A stretch of DNA of 5,612 nt from Robiginitomaculum sp. (GTDB lineage Bacteria > Pseudomonadota > Alphaproteobacteria > Caulobacterales > Maricaulaceae): assembly GCA_002733735.2 (NCBI GenBank), contig NVWT02000020.1:32290-37901 (forward strand). Reading direction: 5' to 3'. Below, one piece after another: positions 1 through 4,565 of the stretch (the stretch's first letter is position 1; each line of letters begins with the position of its first letter). A program made the position numbers and the translations under genes. Below the pieces are notes generated by a model, which searched no databases, was not told the origin of the DNA, and saw only the letters and a program-made list of their open reading frames with translations.

Positions 1-143
1 TGTTTTTCCCGCGCCCGATCCGAGCCACCCTTGGCGGCGATTTGCGTTTTATCGGTTAGCTCAACAATCAATTTGTCCATTACCGCCTTATTGGTGATAA
101 ATTTTGGATCATTTTGGTCAATTTGACTTTTTAGAACACTCAT
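1..143 (-). CDS. Acyl-CoA carboxylase carboxyltransferase subunit, probably methylcrotonyl-CoA carboxylase beta (N-terminal fragment)
   Basis: The reading frame starts at an ATG on the minus strand (143-141) and stays open for 47 codons to the left edge, so only the N-terminus is visible. It begins MSVLKSQIDQNDPKF and ends in the window with GGSDRAREK. From memory, methylcrotonyl-CoA carboxylase beta subunits start the same way: a short MxxLxSxID opening, a helix, then a GGGxxAxxRH stretch leading into RGKLLPRER, which would lie outside the window. The family forms the carboxyltransferase half of the biotin-dependent enzyme that carboxylates 3-methylcrotonyl-CoA in leucine and isovalerate breakdown (symbols liuB or mccB are in use). 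Its start codon shares its first base with the aspS stop codon, so translational coupling is likely; the only Shine-Dalgarno-like sequence is a weak AAGAAAG inside the end of aspS. A related propionyl-CoA or geranyl-CoA carboxylase subunit cannot be excluded from 47 residues. Confidence 0.72.
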   Translation of the reverse strand, partial: MSVLKSQIDQNDPKFITNKAVMDKLIVELTDKTQIAAKGGSDRAREK

Positions 144-1948
144 TAGCTATCTTTCTTCGGCGACTCCACAACACGAATATGCAATTCACGGAGCTGATCA
201 TTATCAACAGTATTCGGAGCCTGCATCATCAAATCCCGCGCCTGCTGATTCATTGGGAACAATATAACCTCACGAATGTTCTCCACGCCAGCCAATAACA
301 TAACAATCCGATCAATCCCCGGAGCAATTCCCCCATGTGGCGGTGCGCCATAACGAAATGCGTTTAACATTCCACCGAATTTATCTTCGACCACTTCTGG
401 CCCATAGCCGGCCATCTCAAAGGCTTTTAGCATAATCTCTGGACGATGGTTACGAATAGCTCCAGAGCTAAGCTCGGTGCCGTTACAAACTATATCATAT
501 TGAAAGGCTAGAATTTCCAACGGATCTTGGTTTTCTAAGGCTTCCATGCCTCCTTGCGGCATCGAAAATGGATTATGCGAGAAATCCACCCGTTTTTCAT
601 CTTCATTCCACTCAAACATCGGAAAATCAACAATCCAACAAAATCTAAACTCATCATCAGATATTAACTCAAGGTCATTACCGATTTTGGTTCTTGCCGC
701 ACCAGCCAATTTAGCAGCATCTCCTGCCTTGCCCGCCGAGAAGAACAAAGCATCACCAGCACCAATACCAGCATGAGCGGCCATGCGAACAAGAGTGTCA
801 GCTGGGAAAAACTTGGCAATCGGGCCTTTGCCTATCAATGCGCCTTCTTCTTCGGCGAACCGGATATAACCCAAGCCCGGAGCCTGCATTTCTTTTTGCG
901 CCCATGTGTTCATTTTGTCGAAGAACGAACGCGGTTTGTCGGCGACATTTGGTGCCGGGATTGCTCGCACTACACCGCCTTTTTTGACTATGTTTTTGAA
1001 CGCGCCAAATTCCACAGCCTCTTCGACAAAAAACTCTGAAACGTCCGATATTTCAAACGGGGTCCGTAAATCAGGTTTGTCAGTACCATATTTAAGCATT
1101 GCTTGCTTGTATGGTATCCGCACAAATGGCTCGGTTGGAACTTTGCGGCCATTAGCAAATTCTGTGAAAACATCACGCAACATTGGCTCGATGGCTGCGA
1201 ACACGTCTTCTTGGGTGCAAAAACTCATTTCTACATCAAGTTGGTAAAACTCGCCAGGAGAACGATCAGCCCGGCTGTCTTCATCACGAAAACAAGGAGC
1301 AATCTGAAAATATTTATCAAAGCCGGAAACCATGATCAATTGTTTGAACTGCTGCGGTGCTTGCGGCAAAGCGTAAAACTCACCCGGGTGAATACGAGAA
1401 GGCACTAAAAAGTCCCTCGCACCTTCGGGTGATGATGCAGTTAAGATCGGAGTTTGAAACTCCATAAATCCTTGATCGGTCATCCGGCGGCGAATACTGG
1501 CAATCACTTCGGAACGAAGAACGATATTTTTATGCAAAGTTTCGCGGCGCAAATCCAAATAACGATATTTAAGACGAATATCATCAGGGTAATTAGGCTC
1601 GCCAAATACCGGCAATGGTAGTTCTTGCGCTGTGGATAAAACTTCTAGCTCTTCGACGTGTAATTCGATAGCACCGGTTGGCAGGTTCTTGTTGATTGTC
1701 TCATTGCTTCTGGCCACGACTTTGCCGGTAACGCAAATAACGCCTTCTATGCGCATGCGCTCGAGGATCGCAAAGTGCGGATTTTCTGGTAAAATCACGC
1801 ATTGGGTCAAGCCATAGTGATCGCGTAAATCAACGAATAATAACCCGCCATGATCGCGTTTTCTATGTATCCAGCCGGATAGCTTAACTTGTTTGTCTAT
1901 TTGCGTATTACGAAGTTCGCCGCAAGTGTGGGTGCGATAAGCGTGCAT
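143..1948 (-). CDS. aspS: Aspartyl-tRNA synthetase, bacterial type, probably non-discriminating (Asp/Asn)
   Basis: This class II synthetase charges tRNA with aspartate in the cytoplasm. The product is 601 residues, close to the usual 590-600. In order it shows an N-terminal OB-fold anticodon-binding domain (about 1-105, with GWIHRKRDHGG at 25-35), motif 1 and the PEGARDF segment (about 160-180), motif 2 with FRDED at 220-224 and RADRSPGEFYQLD following, the bacterial GAD insertion (about 290-430) and motif 3 with GAPPHGG and GIDR at 534-546. His33 in the RDHGG loop matches His31 of Pseudomonas aeruginosa AspRS, a residue tied to charging both tRNA-Asp and tRNA-Asn; discriminating enzymes such as that of E. 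coli differ there. I chose the ATG at 1948 because family members start at MHxYRTHTCG and a weak AAGAG lies 7 bases upstream. An in-frame ATG at 1999 would add 17 residues unlike the family. The gene overlaps the downstream carboxylase start by one base. Confidence 0.97.
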   Translation of the reverse strand: MHAYRTHTCGELRNTQIDKQVKLSGWIHRKRDHGGLLFVDLRDHYGLTQCVILPENPHFAILERMRIEGVICVTGKVVARSNETINKNLPTGAIELHVEELEVLSTAQELPLPVFGEPNYPDDIRLKYRYLDLRRETLHKNIVLRSEVIASIRRRMTDQGFMEFQTPILTASSPEGARDFLVPSRIHPGEFYALPQAPQQFKQLIMVSGFDKYFQIAPCFRDEDSRADRSPGEFYQLDVEMSFCTQEDVFAAIEPMLRDVFTEFANGRKVPTEPFVRIPYKQAMLKYGTDKPDLRTPFEISDVSEFFVEEAVEFGAFKNIVKKGGVVRAIPAPNVADKPRSFFDKMNTWAQKEMQAPGLGYIRFAEEEGALIGKGPIAKFFPADTLVRMAAHAGIGAGDALFFSAGKAGDAAKLAGAARTKIGNDLELISDDEFRFCWIVDFPMFEWNEDEKRVDFSHNPFSMPQGGMEALENQDPLEILAFQYDIVCNGTELSSGAIRNHRPEIMLKAFEMAGYGPEVVEDKFGGMLNAFRYGAPPHGGIAPGIDRIVMLLAGVENIREVILFPMNQQARDLMMQAPNTVDNDQLRELHIRVVESPKKDS

Positions 1949-1986
1949 TGTTTTGCTCTTGATCCTGTTGATTTGATTTGTTGCGC

Positions 1987-2015
1987 AAATGAGTGGCAAA
2001 AACCATATTTGTCAA
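1987..2015 (-). promoter_or_regulatory. Weak candidate promoter for aspS
   Basis: On the minus strand a perfect TTGACA (2015-2010) lies upstream of aspS. At a 17-base spacing the -10 position reads TCATTT, which matches TATAAT poorly (2 of 6). The -35 and its placement about 60 bases before the aspS start favour a promoter, while the missing -10 argues against it. Alphaproteobacterial promoters can have weak -10 boxes, so it is listed as tentative. Confidence 0.25.
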
Positions 2016-2053
2016 GCAGGCTTATCGCATAGAGAGTAAGCTTTATTCATCAA

Positions 2054-2082
2054 TTGCTTTCTATAATGACGTTAAATATACT
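2054..2082 (+). promoter_or_regulatory. Candidate sigma70 promoter for the propeller protein gene
   Basis: TTGCTT (2054-2059) and TATACT (2077-2082) are separated by exactly 17 bases. The -10 matches the consensus at 5 of 6 positions and the -35 at 3 of 6. Transcription would start near 2089 and give a leader of about 27 bases with the ribosome binding site at 2101-2107. A perfect TATAAT at 2062-2067 lies nearby but has no acceptable -35. The -10 lies within an imperfect palindrome (2071-2096), which would suit repressor control. Confidence 0.45.
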
Positions 2083-2096
2083 ATAGTAGATATAAC
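2071..2096. promoter_or_regulatory. 26-bp imperfect palindrome, candidate operator
   Basis: The two 13-base arms read GTTAAATATACTA (2071-2083) and, on the opposite strand from 2096, GTTATATCTACTA. They agree at 11 of 13 positions with no spacer, and the inner 10 bases (2079-2088) are perfectly symmetric. The element covers the proposed -10 and start point of the rightward promoter, a common position for a repressor operator. It lies about 125-150 bases upstream of aspS on the other strand. It is AT-rich, which raises the chance of accidental symmetry. No regulator gene is in the window. Confidence 0.4.
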
Positions 2097-2100
2097 ATTG

Positions 2101-2107
2101 GGAAAGG
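2101..2107 (+). promoter_or_regulatory. Ribosome binding site that decides the propeller protein start
   Basis: GGAAAGG ends 8 bases before the ATG at 2116. An in-frame TTG sits just before it at 2113 and could be called as an alternative start. The spacing and codon preference favour the ATG. Confidence 0.6.
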
Positions 2108-2115
2108 CTTGATTG

Positions 2116-3255
2116 ATGAAACTGGTTGTACGTGGGTTATTACTTATTATTTTAGGCTTGCTTGGATACCTCTTATTATGGCCAGTTGCGATAAAACCAG
2201 AGGCATGGCAAGCACCAAAATCAAATGGTTATACCGGACAATTTAGCAGCAATAACAATCTTGCTAGTCTTAACGAGATTAAGCTGGGCAATTACAGCGG
2301 CCCCGAAGATGTAGCAGCCAAAACTATTGATGGGGTTTTGTATATTTTTGCCGCCACCCACCAAGGAGTGATTATAAAAATAAATCCTGCCACCGCCGAT
2401 GTGGAACTCTTTGCCAACACCAATGGTCGTCCATTAGGATTAGAGTTTGATGCGACAGGCAATTTGATAGTTGCCGATGCTTTTCGTGGATTATTGTCAA
2501 TTTCTCCAACTGCGGAGATAACATTGCTCACCGATCAAGTAACTGATGGTAGCAAAATACTCTATGCTGATGATCTGGATATTGCCGCTGATGGCCGGAT
2601 TTTCTTTTCCGATGCTTCGACCCGGTTTTCTGCCAAGGATATTGGCGATACTTTAACCGCCAGCGTCCTTGATTTAATGGAGCACTCCGGCAATGGTCGG
2701 TTGTTACTTTATGATCCATCTACAGAAAAAACTACTGTGGTTAAAACCGGATTTAACTTTGCCAATGGCGTGGCCATGTGCCCCAATGATGCTTGCGTAT
2801 TTGTTGCCGATACCGGAACTTATTCCATTTGGCGAGTTTGGCTAAACGGCAATATTGGCGGGCAAGTCGACAAGGTAATAACCAATTTACCGGGTTTTCC
2901 TGATAACATTAACCGCTCTGCCGATGGTACATATTGGATGGGTTTAACCAGCCCTCGTATTGACGCTATAGATAAATTATCCAACTTGCCGTTTGTACGC
3001 AAAATTGTCATGCGCCTGCCGGATCGTTTTAAGCCTGCGCCATTACAATATGGCATGGTAATCAATTTTGGCTTTGACGGTCATATTTTAAACCAATTTC
3101 AAGACCCATCAGGTGCATACCCGACCACTACCGGCGCATTAGATGCTGGTGATGGTTGGTTGTATATTACCTCGTTAAGTGCCAACACTCTTTCTCGCAA
3201 AGGCTGGAGCGCAACAACTATAAAAAGCACAACAGAAGAAGAGCAAACACAGTAA
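2116..3255 (+). CDS. Membrane-anchored six-bladed propeller protein, strictosidine synthase/SMP-30 family (APMAP-like)
   Basis: The product is 379 residues. Residues 2-25 are a hydrophobic segment after a short basic start (MKLVVRG), so the protein is probably anchored in the inner membrane with its propeller in the periplasm; no lipobox is visible. Family landmarks in the propeller are GPEDV (62-66), ADDLDIAADGRIFFSDAS (151-168), GNGRLLLYDP (192-201), FANGVAM (215-221), VADTGTYSIWRVWL (230-243) and LPGFPDNI (258-265). This series matches the strictosidine synthase-like/adipocyte plasma membrane-associated protein branch of SMP-30/gluconolactonase-type propellers, as does the YGMV segment (312-315) before the last strands. 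E64, N217 and D263 are candidates for the central metal site by analogy with SMP-30. Animal APMAP has been reported to have arylesterase activity; the bacterial substrate is unknown, and strictosidine synthase activity should not be inferred. The Kazal gene follows 61 bases downstream. Confidence 0.85.
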   Translation: MKLVVRGLLLIILGLLGYLLLWPVAIKPEAWQAPKSNGYTGQFSSNNNLASLNEIKLGNYSGPEDVAAKTIDGVLYIFAATHQGVIIKINPATADVELFANTNGRPLGLEFDATGNLIVADAFRGLLSISPTAEITLLTDQVTDGSKILYADDLDIAADGRIFFSDASTRFSAKDIGDTLTASVLDLMEHSGNGRLLLYDPSTEKTTVVKTGFNFANGVAMCPNDACVFVADTGTYSIWRVWLNGNIGGQVDKVITNLPGFPDNINRSADGTYWMGLTSPRIDAIDKLSNLPFVRKIVMRLPDRFKPAPLQYGMVINFGFDGHILNQFQDPSGAYPTTTGALDAGDGWLYITSLSANTLSRKGWSATTIKSTTEEEQTQ

Positions 3256-3269
3256 TTATAACCCTAAAT

Positions 3270-3297
3270 TTGCCAATGCTGTTATTTTGTGCATACT
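3270..3297 (+). promoter_or_regulatory. Candidate promoter for the Kazal-domain gene
   Basis: TTGCCA (3270-3275, 5 of 6 to consensus) is followed after 16 bases by CATACT (3292-3297, 4 of 6). The start point would be near 3304, leaving a very short leader that just includes the AGGGG ribosome binding site at 3306-3310. I saw no terminator hairpin after the upstream gene, so read-through from it is an alternative. Confidence 0.35.
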
Positions 3298-3316
3298 GCA
3301 ATAAAAGGGGATAGTC

Positions 3317-3847
3317 ATGAAACAAGTTTTATTAGTTCTTTTCTTTACTGCATTAGTTACCGTTCTTGCAAGCGAAGCAGCAGCAGACGACGCGTGTCCT
3401 AGAAACTATGCCCCGATTTGTGGACTGGATAAGTCTGGAAATGAAGAAACCTATTCCAATATGTGCCAGTTAAAAGACCAGCATGGTGATGCCATTTACA
3501 AAGGCAAATGCAGAAACCAACCGGCCAACCCAGCGCTTTGCCCGCGTAATTATTCTCCTGTATGTGGTGCCACCGCTAGCACCACCGCAAGATTTGGTGC
3601 AGAAGAAAGAATAACATACAGCAATGATTGTGAACGCAAAAAGGCCAATGCAAGGCTTCTTTACAATGGTCAATGCAAAAACCCGCCGGCTAATCAAACC
3701 GCCTGCCCTGCTAATTACGCCCCAGTATGCGGCCAAACCGCCAGCACTACCTCAAGGTTTGGTGCAGGGACTAACAAAACATACAGCAATGATTGTCAGC
3801 GTAGAAAAGCCAAGGCACGGCTACTTTATAGCGGCCGCTGCCGATAG
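3317..3847 (+). CDS. Secreted protein with three four-cysteine Kazal-type protease inhibitor domains
   Basis: The product is 176 residues. A Sec signal peptide covers about 1-23 (hydrophobic core, then AAA before DDAC), so the mature protein is periplasmic or secreted. It is almost entirely three Kazal-like units with cysteines at 27/35/50/65, 75/83/105/120 and 130/138/160/175, and no other cysteine. Each unit reads CPxNYxP[IV]CG, then TYSNxC, then a short helix and YxGxC. These four match C2, C3, C4 and C6 of classical Kazal domains; C1 and C5, which bond to each other, are missing. The reactive-site P1 residue (second after C2) is Arg in units 1 and 2 and Ala in unit 3, suggesting trypsin-like and elastase-like targets. 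Units 2 and 3 have seven more residues than unit 1 between C3 and TYSN. The ATG is preceded by GGGG at 3307-3310. The inhibitor function is inferred from the fold family; the target protease is unknown. Confidence 0.85.
   Translation: MKQVLLVLFFTALVTVLASEAAADDACPRNYAPICGLDKSGNEETYSNMCQLKDQHGDAIYKGKCRNQPANPALCPRNYSPVCGATASTTARFGAEERITYSNDCERKKANARLLYNGQCKNPPANQTACPANYAPVCGQTASTTSRFGAGTNKTYSNDCQRRKAKARLLYSGRCR
3539..3841 (+). repeat. Tandem duplication encoding Kazal units 2 and 3
   Basis: The copies run 3539-3676 and 3704-3841, 165 bases (55 codons) apart. They share identical cysteine spacing, the ASTT and RFGA segments and the TYSNDC motif. A 19-base stretch beginning AACATACAGC is identical in both (3613-3631 and 3778-3796). 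The linkers (KNPPANQTA and the preceding RNQPANPAL) are also related, so the duplicated unit includes the linker. Unit 1 (3395-3511) is clearly more diverged. Confidence 0.8.
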
Positions 3848-3863
3848 TTCAAAATTTAACTAT
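3844..3863. promoter_or_regulatory. AT-rich near-palindrome between the Kazal and aquaporin genes
   Basis: ATAGTT (3844-3849) and AACTAT (3858-3863) are inverted, and three of the four inner base pairs also match, giving 9 of 10 symmetric positions over 20 bases. It overlaps the Kazal stop codon and lies 23 bases before the aquaporin start. The stem is too AT-rich, and no T-run follows, for an intrinsic terminator. It could be an operator or chance symmetry. Confidence 0.2.
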
Positions 3864-3886
3864 AAATCCAAAAAAGAGAAAACTTT

Positions 3887-4561
3887 ATGAAAAAGTATAT
3901 TGCCGAATTAATCGGTACAGCCACCTTGGTATTGTTTGGTTGTGGAGCTGCGGTATTAGGCGGCGAACAAATCGGGCAAGCAGGAATTGCGGCAGCTTTT
4001 GGTTTAGCAATCGTTGCCATGGCTTATGGAATTGGACCAATTTCTGGTTGTCACGTAAACCCTGCTGTTTCATTGGGCGCGTTCGTATCCGGGCGAATGC
4101 AAGCTGGTGAAATGTTCAAGTACTGGATAGCGCAATTCATTGGCGCGGCAATTGGTGCAGCAATAGTTTTTGTAATTGCCTCTGGCAAAGCAAGTTATGA
4201 TGTGGCGCAAAACGGCCTTGGTCAAAATGGTTGGGGCGAAGGCTATCTCGGCGAATATTCGATGCAATCGGCCTTGGTATTCGAAGTGGTGGCAACATTC
4301 TTGTTTGTTGTGGTAATCTTAGGTGCAACTAGCAAGAACGCACCAGCTGCAATGGCTGGGCTATCAATTGGTTTGACCCTTTGGGTGATCCATTTAGTTG
4401 GCATTCAAGTAACCGGTGTTTCGGTTAACCCGGCTCGTAGTTTTGGCCCTGCACTGTTTACAGGCTTTGGCCAAATATGGTTGTTCTTGGCAGCTCCGTT
4501 AATTGGCGCAGCATTGGCTGGCCTCTTATTCAGAAGCGGACTGCTTGCGGACAAAGAATAG
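3887..4561 (+). CDS. aqpZ: Aquaporin Z-like water channel (MIP family)
   Basis: This inner-membrane channel lets water cross passively and helps the cell adjust to osmotic change. The product is 224 residues, typical for AqpZ (231 in E. coli), with six predicted membrane helices (about 4-24, 33-50, 83-99, 128-147, 155-172, 197-215). The two half-helix motifs are SGCHVNPAV (NPA at 58-60) and GVSVNPARSFGPAL (NPA at 181-183). The long loop C with NGWGEGYLGEYSM (114-126) resembles that of AqpZ. Aligned to the AqpZ selectivity filter (F43, H174, T183, R189), the residues are F38, H169, V178 and R184. Phe, His and Arg point to a water pore rather than a glycerol facilitator; the Val is unusual where AqpZ has Thr and AQP1 has Cys. 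GAG at 3876-3878 is a weak ribosome binding site. The Kazal gene ends 39 bases upstream, so co-transcription is possible. Confidence 0.93.
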   Translation: MKKYIAELIGTATLVLFGCGAAVLGGEQIGQAGIAAAFGLAIVAMAYGIGPISGCHVNPAVSLGAFVSGRMQAGEMFKYWIAQFIGAAIGAAIVFVIASGKASYDVAQNGLGQNGWGEGYLGEYSMQSALVFEVVATFLFVVVILGATSKNAPAAMAGLSIGLTLWVIHLVGIQVTGVSVNPARSFGPALFTGFGQIWLFLAAPLIGAALAGLLFRSGLLADKE

Positions 4562-4565
4562 GAAA

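Noticed and set aside
1976..1990. Inverted ATTTG/CAAAT around TTGCG in the aspS leader
   Set aside because: A five-base AT-rich stem with a five-base loop is too weak to call a regulatory hairpin.
1949..1999. Upstream ATG that would extend aspS by 17 residues (MPLICATNQ...)
   Set aside because: The extension has no counterpart in the AspRS family, while the ATG at 1948 begins exactly at the conserved MHxYRTHTCG.
2062..2067. Perfect TATAAT in the divergent region
   Set aside because: At 16-18 base spacing there is no recognisable -35 upstream (AGCTTT or AAGCTT). The TTGCTT/TATACT pair a little downstream fits better.
3470..3736. 88-codon minus-strand frame opposite the Kazal gene
   Set aside because: It lies wholly opposite a gene with clear domain structure and has no recognisable domain. 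It is best explained as a shadow frame.
3830..3839. Perfect 10-base GC-rich palindrome AGCGGCCGCT
   Set aside because: It lies inside the Kazal coding sequence, encodes part of the expected YSGRC motif and is not followed by a T-run. Chance symmetry is enough to explain it.
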